DNA of 64,000 bases. Origin: JACVRW01 sp963835705. GTDB lineage: Bacteria > Actinomycetota > Thermoleophilia > Solirubrobacterales > Thermoleophilaceae. Made by a program: the position numbers and the translations under genes. The notes below the pieces were generated by a model. The model saw nothing but the letters and a program-made list of their open reading frames with translations. It searched no databases and had not been told where the DNA came from. The stretch spans positions 1 to 64,000 of the forward strand of contig CAWIGR010000016.1 of assembly GCA_963835705.1 (NCBI GenBank), given 5' to 3'. How positions within the stretch are numbered: position 1 is the first letter of the stretch; each line of letters starts with the position of its first letter. Of the stretch, positions 10,544-18,903 are shown in pieces.

Positions 10544-11730
10544 GGGCCCGCTCCCGTCATCCCCGCCGCCTCCTGCTCGATCGGGAGCCGGGCCCTGAGG
10601 GCAAACCACTCACCCGAGGGACCGGCGTTCAAGAAGCCGCCGTAGAGCTCGGCCCGATCTTTGAGGCCCGGCAGCCGGTCTGACGCACCGCCCTCGCGGT
10701 CGTCGCGCACGCCGAGGACGAGATCGCGCTCTCCGTAGCGGACGAGCACCTGGGCCTTGGTGGCTCCCTTCCCGGCCGCCGCCTCCAGCGCGTCCTGCAC
10801 GATGCGGTACGCGGTGAGGTCGAGCCCTGGCGCGAGCGGACGGGAGTCGCCCTCCTCGCGCACGGTCACGTCGAGACCGCCTTCGCGCACGCGTTCGACG
10901 AGCGCCCGGAGACGCCCCAGTCCGGGCTGCGGCGCCAGCTCCGGCCGGTCGCCGTCGCGGCGCAGCACACCGAGCAGCCGGCGCATGTCCACGAGCGCCT
11001 CGCGCCCGGTCTCCTCGATGGCGGCGAAAGCTCTCTCGGCGCGCTCCGGCTTGCCCACCGCGAGCACGCGCGGGACCATCTCCGCCTGAACCACCATCGC
11101 GCTGACGCTGTTCGCGACGACCGCCTGAAGCTCCGACGCGATCCCCTCGCGCTCGTCCTCAACGGCGGTGCGGGCGCGATCCGCGCGCTGACGCTCGATC
11201 AACTCGGTCTTCTCGCGCAACTCCTCCTGCAGCCGTGCACGGTTTCGCAGGACCCGCCCGACGAAGGCGGGCAGGCTGAAGAGGGCGAAGAACCAGAAGA
11301 AGTACTCGGCGCGCTCGAGGCCGCTCTCGATCATCAGGGCGGCGAAGCTCCCCGCCATCACCGCCGGGAACGCGATCCGGAAGACCTTGCGGTCGGCGTA
11401 GCGCCCGATCGAGTAGAGCAAGAGCATCGCCGCGAGGAAGTGCACCGTCGTGTCCTGCGTGAGGAAGCCGCCGGCCACCGCCTGCAGCGCTGTCGGAAAC
11501 GCGAACAGGAGGGCGGCGAGCAGGGTGTTGCGGCGCCGCCAGGCAAGGGCCGACTGCGCCGCGATCGCGGCGGCGACGGTGAGCGGGATGTTGTCGCCGT
11601 GCGAGGGGACCGCGAAGACCTCGATCACCGACGCGACGACGAACAGCGCCGCCAGCGCGACGTCCGCGCGGAACGGATCCATCGCCCGCACCCGCGCGTG
11701 AATGCCTCGCAGCCAGTTCACGGGGGTCAC
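10540..11730 (-). CDS. Degenerate NarL-type sensor (predicted pseudokinase)
   Basis: A 396-residue paralogue of the next gene: hydrophobic helices up to about residue 160, a linker helix (LREKTELIERQRADRART), then HisKA_3 and ATPase-like domains. The acceptor motif, normally ELHDVxAHxLSxMVVQA, reads ELQAVVANSVSAMVVQA: the His is Gln (codon 11127-11125) and the following Asp is Ala. The N-box QEALTNTLKH has become QDALEAAAGKG, losing its Asn, and the lid reads RLPGLKDRAELYGG without the GGHG. The fold is retained but ATP binding and autophosphorylation look lost. GTG 11730 is chosen because GGAGG lies just upstream; the frame is open to an ATG at 11757. The domain composition and 4-base overlap with the active kinase suggest hetero-oligomers. 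Confidence 0.9.
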   Translation of the reverse strand: MTPVNWLRGIHARVRAMDPFRADVALAALFVVASVIEVFAVPSHGDNIPLTVAAAIAAQSALAWRRRNTLLAALLFAFPTALQAVAGGFLTQDTTVHFLAAMLLLYSIGRYADRKVFRIAFPAVMAGSFAALMIESGLERAEYFFWFFALFSLPAFVGRVLRNRARLQEELREKTELIERQRADRARTAVEDEREGIASELQAVVANSVSAMVVQAEMVPRVLAVGKPERAERAFAAIEETGREALVDMRRLLGVLRRDGDRPELAPQPGLGRLRALVERVREGGLDVTVREEGDSRPLAPGLDLTAYRIVQDALEAAAGKGATKAQVLVRYGERDLVLGVRDDREGGASDRLPGLKDRAELYGGFLNAGPSGEWFALRARLPIEQEAAGMTGAGP

Positions 11731-11767
11731 GGTACCTCCGGGGAGGTGCGCCGGCATCGTCCGAAAG

Positions 11768-11808
11768 GATGACGCCAGATCCGCGCCTGGGATGACCCCA
11801 AATCCGCG
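11768..11808. repeat. Paired 18-bp direct repeats in a divergent promoter region
   Basis: GATGACGCCAGATCCGCG (11768-11785) and GATGACCCCAAATCCGCG (11791-11808) match at 16 of 18 positions with starts 23 bp apart, about two helical turns. They lie in the 123-base gap between the sensor operon and the SRPBCC gene. A tandem binding site for a dimeric regulator, possibly the operon's own NarL-type regulator, is the simplest reading. Confidence 0.55.
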
Positions 11809-11853
11809 TCAAGGCCGATACGCGGGCGCCCAAGCGACGGGAGTCTGCTTTCC

Positions 11854-12305
11854 ATGGCCGAGTGGACGACAAGCACACAGGCAAACGCGCGACCCGACCA
11901 GGTGCTCGAGGTGCTCACGCACCCGGACGCCATCCGCCGCTGGGCGCCGATCGACTTCGACGTCGAGGACTCGACGGCGTGCGGTTGGCGGCCGGTAGCA
12001 CCGCGCGTGTGAGCGGCAAGCTCGCCGGTGTCCGCGTGGGCTTCGACGTGGAGGTCCACTCGGCCGACGAGGACGGCGTGGGGCTGACCGCCCACGGTCC
12101 GATCGGAATCGACGTCCGCTACGAGCTCACTCCCACGGATGCCGGGAGCGAGGTCACGGCCTCGGTCGCGCTGCGCCGCAGCCGCGGCATCAGCGGGCGC
12201 CTCATCTCGCAGGCGACGGCGGCGCTGCTGTCCGCCGGCGCGCTCGACGGCGCGGCGCGCGGCATCGCCCGCGCCGCCGAGCAGCCCGTCCTGGCCGTGG
12301 CCTGA
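11854..12305 (+). pseudogene. SRPBCC-family protein, interrupted by a single-base frameshift
   Basis: From ATG 11854 the frame reads MAEWTTSTQANARPDQVLEV then LTHPDAIRRWAPIDFDVED and soon stops; the rest of the protein continues in another frame as GVRLAAGSTARVSGKLAG, FDVEVHSADEDGVGL, IGIDVRYELTPTDAGSEV to a stop at 12305. Together they make a normal START/SRPBCC ligand-binding domain of about 150 residues. One base seems missing near 11969, where GAGGACTCGACG would read through if it were GAGGACCTCGACG. It is either a real mutation or a sequencing error in a short C run. The ligand is unknown. It diverges from the sensor operon. Confidence 0.75.
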
Positions 12306-12324
12306 CGGCGCGGCGAGCTCGGGC

Positions 12325-13275
12325 TCAGGCGGCGGCGACCGCCGCGCCCGAGGGAAGCTCGAAGCGGCCTGCGACCTCCTCGAGGATCGCCAGCATCGCG
12401 TCGGTGGCCGGGGAGCGGTAGCGGCCGGCGAGCGTGGCGGCGGCGATGCGCCGGGCGGGCGCCGCCCGGCCGAGCGTGCGGACCACGATGTCCTCCCGCA
12501 CGTTCGTCAGGGCCAGGCTCGGCAGCAGCGAGATGCCCACGCCGGCGGCGATCAGTCCCTGCACGACGTTGTAGTCGTCGGACTGGAAGCCGATCTTCGG
12601 CTGGAACCCGGCGGACTGGCAGGCGGCCAGGTGCAGGCCGCCGCAGAAGCTGTGGGTGCCGGTCTCCTGGATCCAGTTCTCGCCGGTGAAGTCCTGGAGC
12701 CGGACTCGCGGCCGGTGCGCGAGCGGGTGGCCCTTGGGCAGGGCGAGGTACAGCGGGTCGTCGAGCAGGTGGTGCAGCTCGATGCCGTCGTAGAGCCGCC
12801 GGAAGTCGGATTCGTCCAGCTCGCGGTACTCGAACACCAGCGCGACCTCGAGCTGGGCGGCGCGCAGCATCTGCGCGGCGTCGTCGGGCTCGCGCTCGAC
12901 GAAGCTCAGCTCGACGTCCGGGTGGCGCTCGGTGAAGAGCGCGACGGCGGGCGGAAGCAGCGAGGCGCCGGCGGTGGGGAACGAGGACAGCCTGACGCGC
13001 CCGCCGCGGACGCCGGCCATCGCCTCCAGCTCGGCCTCGGCAGCGGCGAGCCGGGCCAGCACCACCTCGGCGTGGTCGACCAGCGCGAGGCCGGCCTCGG
13101 TGAGGCGCACGCCGCGGCTCGTGCGGTCGACGAGCGTGGCGCCGGCCTGCCTCTCGAGCGCGGCGATCTGCTGTGAGATCGCGGGCTGCGTATAGGAGAG
13201 CGCCTCGGCGGCGGCGGAGAACGAACCGTGCTCAGCGACAGCTTTGAGCACCCTCAATTGCTTGACGTCGAGCAT
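12325..13275 (-). CDS. LysR-family transcriptional regulator
   Basis: A 316-residue LTTR: winged helix-turn-helix MLDVKQLRVLKAVAEHGSFS then AAAEALSYTQPAISQQIAAL (about residues 1-60), linker helix with LARLAAAEAELEAMAG, and the periplasmic-binding-protein-like effector domain from about residue 90 (GGRVRLSSFPTAGASLLPPA). The effector is unknown. Its ATG follows a TAAGCT hexamer by 6 bases, and an ATAA-N7-TTAT inverted motif overlaps that hexamer, so it probably represses itself and controls the divergent small gene at 13378. Confidence 0.92.
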   Translation of the reverse strand: MLDVKQLRVLKAVAEHGSFSAAAEALSYTQPAISQQIAALERQAGATLVDRTSRGVRLTEAGLALVDHAEVVLARLAAAEAELEAMAGVRGGRVRLSSFPTAGASLLPPAVALFTERHPDVELSFVEREPDDAAQMLRAAQLEVALVFEYRELDESDFRRLYDGIELHHLLDDPLYLALPKGHPLAHRPRVRLQDFTGENWIQETGTHSFCGGLHLAACQSAGFQPKIGFQSDDYNVVQGLIAAGVGISLLPSLALTNVREDIVVRTLGRAAPARRIAAATLAGRYRSPATDAMLAILEEVAGRFELPSGAAVAAA

Positions 13276-13320
13276 AACTGGAGCTTATCGAAGCCAGCAG
13301 AAGTTCGAATTTGAGCTTAT
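13274..13320. promoter_or_regulatory. LysR-type operator region and putative -10 of the lysR gene
   Basis: ATAACTGGAGCTTAT (13274-13288) is an inverted ATAA/TTAT pair of LTTR-box type. The octamer GAGCTTAT recurs at 13281-13288 and 13313-13320, 32 bp apart, and TTCGAA lies between them. TAAGCT on the minus strand (13287-13282), 6 bases before the lysR ATG, is the likely -10. The region is distinctly more AT-rich than the genes around it. Confidence 0.5.
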
Positions 13321-13377
13321 GGCCACGATCAACGACAATGTTCGAGGAACATCAAACGGAACCAAAGGGGGAAACCG

Positions 13378-13668
13378 ATGACCGACAAGACACTCACCAT
13401 CCGCCGCGCTGATGCCACCGACACGGGCGCGCTGGTCCGGCTCGCAGCCCTCGACAGCGCCTCCCCACCGACCGGCGAGGCCCTCCTGGCCGAGGTCGGC
13501 GACGAGCTCTGGGCCGCCGTGGAGGTCGACTCCGGCGCCGCGATCGCCGATCCGTTCCGCCCGAGCGGCGAGCTGGTCGACCTGCTTCGCCTGCAGGTGT
13601 CGCTGGACGGCCGGGCGAAGCGCCCGGAGCGGCGCGCGCTGGCGCGGCTGCTGCCGCGGGCCGCCTAG
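13378..13668 (+). CDS. Small protein resembling the N-terminal half of a GNAT fold
   Basis: A 96-residue protein, MTDKTLTIRRADATDTGALV..., whose first 50 residues look like the opening strand and helices of GNAT acetyltransferases (TIRRA, then RLAALDSA). It lacks the acetyl-CoA loop (RxxGxG/A) and the second half of the fold, ending with a conserved-looking IADPFRPSGELVDLLRLQVS. Similar short stand-alone proteins are familiar from related actinobacteria, so it is probably a real family rather than a truncation; its function is unknown. A strong AAAGGGGGAAA ribosome-binding site precedes the ATG. It diverges from lysR and shares its operator region. Confidence 0.75.
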   Translation: MTDKTLTIRRADATDTGALVRLAALDSASPPTGEALLAEVGDELWAAVEVDSGAAIADPFRPSGELVDLLRLQVSLDGRAKRPERRALARLLPRAA

Positions 13669-13686
13669 CGCGGGCTCAGGGCGGGT

Positions 13687-13712
13687 CCTTCCGCGCCAGC
13701 CGGCGCGGAAGG
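13687..13712. terminator. Perfect 11-bp hairpin between convergent genes
   Basis: CCTTCCGCGCC (13687-13697) pairs without mismatch with GGCGCGGAAGG (13702-13712) over a 4-base loop. It sits in the 55-base gap between the convergent 96-residue gene and ahcY2 and can serve both. It has no U tract, which is common for actinobacterial terminators. Confidence 0.7.
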
Positions 13713-13723
13713 CACGAGCCACC

Positions 13724-14893
13724 TCATTCCGCGTCCCACGAGCTCAGGTAGCGCTCCTGCTCCGGGGTCAGCGAATCGATCTCCACGCCCAGCGACTCCA
13801 GCTTCAGGCGGGCGATCTCGGCGTCGAGCTGCGGCGGCATCGCCAGCACGCGGTGCTCGAGCTCACCCCCGTTCAGCGTCAGGTGCTCCACCGCCAGCGC
13901 CAGGTTCGCGAAGCTCATGTCCATCACCGCAGCGGGATGTCCCTCTCCCGCCGCCAGGTTCACCACACGGCCCTGCGCCAGCAGGTTGAGCCGGCGCCCC
14001 TCGCCGACCTCGTACTGCTCGACCAGCGGCAGCACCTGGCGCACCTCGCCGCCGGCGAGCTCGCGCAGGCCCGGTAGGTCGATCTCCACGTCGAAGTGGC
14101 CCGCGTTGGCCAGCACGGCGCCGTCCTTCATGCGCTCCATGTGCTCGCGCCGAACGACCGCCCGCGAGCCCGTCACGGTCACGAACAGGTCGCCGCGCTC
14201 GGCGGCCTCGAGCGCGGGCATCGCCTCGTAGCCGTCCATGCGCGCCTCGAGCGCTCGCATCGGATCGACCTCGCAGACGATCACGTGCGCGCCGGCGCCG
14301 CGGGCGCGCTGGGCGATCCCCTTTCCGGTCGCGCCGTAGCCGAACAGCACCAGCGTGTGGCCCGCGAGCAGGAGGTTGGTGGCGCGGAGGATGCCGTCGA
14401 GGGCGGACTGGCCCGTGCCGTAGCGGTCGTTGAAGGTGCGCTCCGTGCGCGACTCGTTGACCGCGATCACGGGGCAGCGAAGCCTCCCCTCCGATTCCAA
14501 ACGCCTCAGCCGGAGCAGGCCCGTAGTCGTCTCCTCGGCTCCTCCCCGCACATCCCGCTCCCATCGATGGAGGAGCATGAGCAGATCGGCGCCGTCGTCG
14601 AGCGTGATGTCGGGACCCCACTCGGCCAAGGAGGCGACGTGCTGAGCGTAGGTCTCAGCATCCTCTCCCCGACGAGCAAGTACCGGTATCCCGTCCTCCA
14701 CGAGCGCGGACGCGACATCGTCCTGCGTCGTGAGGGGGTTGGCGGAGCAGAGCCGGGCGTCGGCGCCGCCCGCCGCGAGCGCCCGCATGAGATTCGCCGT
14801 CTCCGCCGTGACGTGCAGGCAGGCCGCGACGCGAGTCTTGGAAAGGGGTCCTTCTGTCCGAAACCGCTCGCGGATCGAGCGGAGCACCGGCAT
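13724..14893 (-). CDS. Archaeal-type adenosylhomocysteinase paralogue with altered catalytic residues
   Basis: At least 389 residues of AHCY fold. Retained landmarks are ACLHVTAETANL, ITLDDGADLLMLLH, EETTTG, the NAD loop FGYGATGKGIAQ, ANAGHFDVEID and GEGHPAAVMDMSF; the RYGTGQS signature is that of the shorter archaeal type, and the C-terminal KPDHYRY tail is absent. The segment that in AHCY reads VNDSVTKSKFDN is VNESRTERTFND here, so the catalytic Lys is Glu and the Asp-Asn pair is Asn-Asp. It may be inactive as a hydrolase, act on another nucleoside-homocysteine, or regulate AHCY. Homologous sequence (IADPSLASAGRARVEWAEGQ) continues about 25 codons upstream of this ATG, with no ATG, GTG or TTG; see findings. 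It lies directly after ahcY. Confidence 0.85.
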   Translation of the reverse strand: MPVLRSIRERFRTEGPLSKTRVAACLHVTAETANLMRALAAGGADARLCSANPLTTQDDVASALVEDGIPVLARRGEDAETYAQHVASLAEWGPDITLDDGADLLMLLHRWERDVRGGAEETTTGLLRLRRLESEGRLRCPVIAVNESRTERTFNDRYGTGQSALDGILRATNLLLAGHTLVLFGYGATGKGIAQRARGAGAHVIVCEVDPMRALEARMDGYEAMPALEAAERGDLFVTVTGSRAVVRREHMERMKDGAVLANAGHFDVEIDLPGLRELAGGEVRQVLPLVEQYEVGEGRRLNLLAQGRVVNLAAGEGHPAAVMDMSFANLALAVEHLTLNGGELEHRVLAMPPQLDAEIARLKLESLGVEIDSLTPEQERYLSSWDAE

Positions 14894-14960
14894 CTGGCCC
14901 TCCGCCCACTCGACCCGCGCCCGCCCCGCAGAGGCGAGCGACGGGTCGGCGATGTCGGCG

Positions 14961-16381
<1,421 letters not shown>

Positions 16382-16385
<4 letters not shown>

Positions 16386-16765
16386 GCGGGGCTGTTCTCC
16401 AGTGTCTTGGTCGGGGGGTCGAGGGCGAGCAGGCGCTCGTGCTTCTCCTGCTCCCAGCGAAGCCAGTTGCCGGAGTCGATCCCCTCGGGACGCTCCGGGC
16501 GCTCCTCGAACCAGCGGTCGAGGGCGTCGCGCAGGTCGCCGTCCGCGGCGAGGCGACGGGCGAAGGCCACGTCCGAGAGGGCGCAGTCGAACCGGGCGAG
16601 CAGCTCACGCAGCGTTCGCAGGCGCTGCAGCTCGCCCGGCCCGAAGACGCGGTAGCCGGACGGCGTGCGCGGGAGCTCGATCAGGCCCGCGCTCTCTATG
16701 TAGCGCAGCATTCGCGGCGACCACCCCGTGGTCGACGCCGCCTGGTTGATCGTGAGCCCCTCCAT
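16382..16765 (-). CDS. MerR-family transcriptional regulator
   Basis: A 127-residue regulator with an N-terminal MerR winged helix (MEGLTINQAASTTGWSPRML then RYIESAGLIELPRTPSGYRV) and a helix leading to a short effector tail with no clear metal-binding Cys cluster. The arrangement merR-ahcY-ahcY2 with 4-base overlap implies that it controls the S-adenosylhomocysteine genes and itself, with SAH, SAM or a related compound as possible signal; that is inference. A 20-bp palindrome stands 15 bases before its ATG. Confidence 0.9.
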
Positions 16766-16780
16766 CGCGCGAGGGCAAAG

Positions 16781-16800
16781 CTTAACACGATCGTGTCAAG
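16781..16800. promoter_or_regulatory. Palindromic operator upstream of merR-ahcY-ahcY2
   Basis: CTTAACACGATCGTGTCAAG is a 20-bp palindrome with one mismatched pair, centred between the stop of the phosphosugar isomerase gene (16796) and the merR ATG (16765). MerR proteins bind such dyads over the promoter spacer. TAAGCT on the minus strand at its proximal edge could be the -10. It overlaps the last codons of the upstream gene. Confidence 0.7.
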
Positions 16801-17842
16801 GTTTGGCGAGAGCAGCCTTGAAGCGGTCCAGCGGCTCGACCGGCGTGGGGTCCACCCGGTCGAGGACGGCGAGATAGACGCTCGCAAGGTCGCCGAGCAG
16901 CACCAGTGACAGCACTCGCTCGAGCCGGCTGTCGCCGCGGGACTCGACACGCACCACCGGGGCGCCGGCCTGCTCCACCTCGTTGGCGGTGAGGTCGATG
17001 CGCCTGTGGATGCGCGGATGCTGGTCGGGATCCTCGAGGAACACGGCCGAGAGCGGCGCGAGGGCCCGTCCGCGCGGCCATCCGCAGATCTCGTTGTGGT
17101 TGGCCTCCGGCAGCTCGCTCCAGAACGCCGCGGCGTCCGCGTTCTCGTTCAGCTGGGTCTTCCAGCGGCGCGCCGGGGCGGCCGTGGGCCCGGCGCCGTG
17201 AACGACCGGGATGGTGCCCTGGAGCGCCCTCGCGAGCGCCTTCGCCTGCGAGTTCTCGGGGGCGTCGGGGCCCCATTCCTCGACGAGCTGCTCGAGCAAC
17301 GCGGTGGCCGTGTCGATCTCGGCGTGGACGCCGGGGGCGGCCCCGCACAGGGAGGCGCACTCGAGCGTGGCGACGATCATGTAGAGGACCGCGGCGCGCG
17401 GCTGCATGCCGGCGGGCACACCGATCACCGGAACGGATTCCTCGCGCGCGAGCTCGGCCAGCTTCCCGCCCGTGGTGAGCGCCACGCGGCCGGTCCCGGC
17501 GGCGCCGGCGGCCTCGAAGCAGGCGAGCGCCTCCTCGGTGTCGCCCGAGTAGCTGGCGCAGAGCACGAGGCTGTCCGGCGGGATCCACGCCTCGAGCGCG
17601 TAGCCGCGCACGGTGGTGATCGGGCGGGTGGCGCGGTCGCCGAGCGCGGCGGCGGCCAGGTCCCCGCCGATGGCCGAGCCGCCCATGCCGCAGACGACGA
17701 GCCCGCCGGGCCGGTCGCGCCTGTCGATGCCGGCCGACTCGGCCCGCCAGAGCGCGTCGCCGAGCTGGAGCGGCTGGGCGAGGACGTCGCCCAGCATGTG
17801 CCGGGGGTCGGCGGCCTCGATGGTCTGGCGGTCGAGGGTCAT
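16796..17842 (-). CDS. SIS-domain phosphoglucose/phosphomannose isomerase
   Basis: A 348-residue protein of the bifunctional glucose-6-P/mannose-6-P isomerase family with tandem SIS folds. Landmarks are LVVCGMGGSAIGGDLAAAAL (sugar-phosphate loop), VLCASYSGDTEEALACFEAA, and in the C-terminal domain KTQLNENADAAAFWSELPEA followed by NHNEI, carrying the catalytic Glu and His of this family. Interconverting fructose-6-P with glucose-6-P or mannose-6-P would feed the nucleotidyltransferase encoded just upstream. The ATG at 17842 overlaps that gene's stop by 4 bases; a longer open frame upstream is not conserved. Confidence 0.9.
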   Translation of the reverse strand: MTLDRQTIEAADPRHMLGDVLAQPLQLGDALWRAESAGIDRRDRPGGLVVCGMGGSAIGGDLAAAALGDRATRPITTVRGYALEAWIPPDSLVLCASYSGDTEEALACFEAAGAAGTGRVALTTGGKLAELAREESVPVIGVPAGMQPRAAVLYMIVATLECASLCGAAPGVHAEIDTATALLEQLVEEWGPDAPENSQAKALARALQGTIPVVHGAGPTAAPARRWKTQLNENADAAAFWSELPEANHNEICGWPRGRALAPLSAVFLEDPDQHPRIHRRIDLTANEVEQAGAPVVRVESRGDSRLERVLSLVLLGDLASVYLAVLDRVDPTPVEPLDRFKAALAKP

Positions 17843-18903
17843 GACATGACCTGTCCAGCCCGGACCTCTTCCCCAGCAGGGATCTCGGCCGCAGGATCGA
17901 TTCGTGCCCCCTCGCCGATCGTCGCCCCCTCCCCGATCACCGCTCCGGCGCCCACCACGGCGCCGGGCAGCACGCGGGCGCTCTTCCCGACCCGGACACG
18001 CGTCGCGAGCACGCACTCCACCACGGCGGCGTCGGCCCCCACGACCACGCGGTCGTGCAGGACGGAGCGCTCGATGCGCGAGTCGCTCCCCACCGAGCAG
18101 TGGCGCCCGAGCACCGCCTGTGGCCCCACGTGCGCGCCCGACAGCAGGCAGCCCTCGTAGACGAGCGAGCCCGTCTCGTCGCGCGGCGGAAGCTCGGAGC
18201 GCACCCGCCCGGCGAGCAGGTCCCAGGTGGCCTCCAGGTAGCGGTCGGGGGTCCCGATGTCGATCCAGTAGCCGGCCGCACGGAAGCCGTAGAGGCCGTG
18301 ACCGACCAGCGCCGGGAAGATCTCGCGCTCGAAGGAGACGGCGCGGCCGGACGGGATCCCCTCGACCACCTCGCGCTCGACGATGTACGCGCCGGCGTTG
18401 ATCCGGTTGGTCGGCACCTCGCCCTCGGTCTTCTCGAGGAACGCCTCCACCCTGCCCTCCGAGTCGGTCGGCACGACGCCGTAGCTCGCGGTGTCGTCGA
18501 CCTCCTGGAGCGCGAGCGTCACGCGGGCGCCGGAGCGCTCGTGCTCGGCCAGCTCGGCGGTCAGGTCGATGTCGGTGAGCACGTCGCCGTTGAGGACGAA
18601 GAGTCGTTCCTCGAGCAGGCCCTGGTCATAGGCGAGGCGCACCGGGCCGGCCGTGCCGAGCGGCTCGTCCTCGATCACGTAGCGCAGCCGCATGCCGTCG
18701 TAGATGTCGCCCAGGACGCCCTTGACGTCGCCCGACATGAAGCCGCAGGAAAGGATCACCTCGTCCACGCCGTGGGAGTGCGCCCAGTCGAGCATGAACG
18801 ACAGGAACGGCCGGCCCGCCAGCGGCATCACCGGCTTCGGGGTGGTGTAGGTGAGCGGGCGGAGCCGGGTGCCCTCACCCCCGGCTAGGACGAGCGCCTG
18901 CAC
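17839..18903 (-). CDS. Sugar-1-phosphate nucleotidyltransferase (mannose-1-P guanylyltransferase-like)
   Basis: A 354-residue enzyme with an N-terminal nucleotidyltransferase fold (VQALVLAGGEGTRLRPLTYT, TPKPVMPLAGRPFLSFML, NGDVLTDIDL, INAGAYIVEREV) and a C-terminal left-handed beta-helix of hexapeptides (GAHVGPQAVLGRHCSVGSDS onward). This is the architecture of GDP-mannose pyrophosphorylases and close glucose-1-P thymidylyl/uridylyltransferases; the sugar is not certain. With the isomerase gene it probably supplies GDP-mannose for the polysaccharide genes. GTG 18903 shares one base with the ugd stop (TAGTG). Confidence 0.87.
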   Translation of the reverse strand: MQALVLAGGEGTRLRPLTYTTPKPVMPLAGRPFLSFMLDWAHSHGVDEVILSCGFMSGDVKGVLGDIYDGMRLRYVIEDEPLGTAGPVRLAYDQGLLEERLFVLNGDVLTDIDLTAELAEHERSGARVTLALQEVDDTASYGVVPTDSEGRVEAFLEKTEGEVPTNRINAGAYIVEREVVEGIPSGRAVSFEREIFPALVGHGLYGFRAAGYWIDIGTPDRYLEATWDLLAGRVRSELPPRDETGSLVYEGCLLSGAHVGPQAVLGRHCSVGSDSRIERSVLHDRVVVGADAAVVECVLATRVRVGKSARVLPGAVVGAGAVIGEGATIGEGARIDPAAEIPAGEEVRAGQVMS

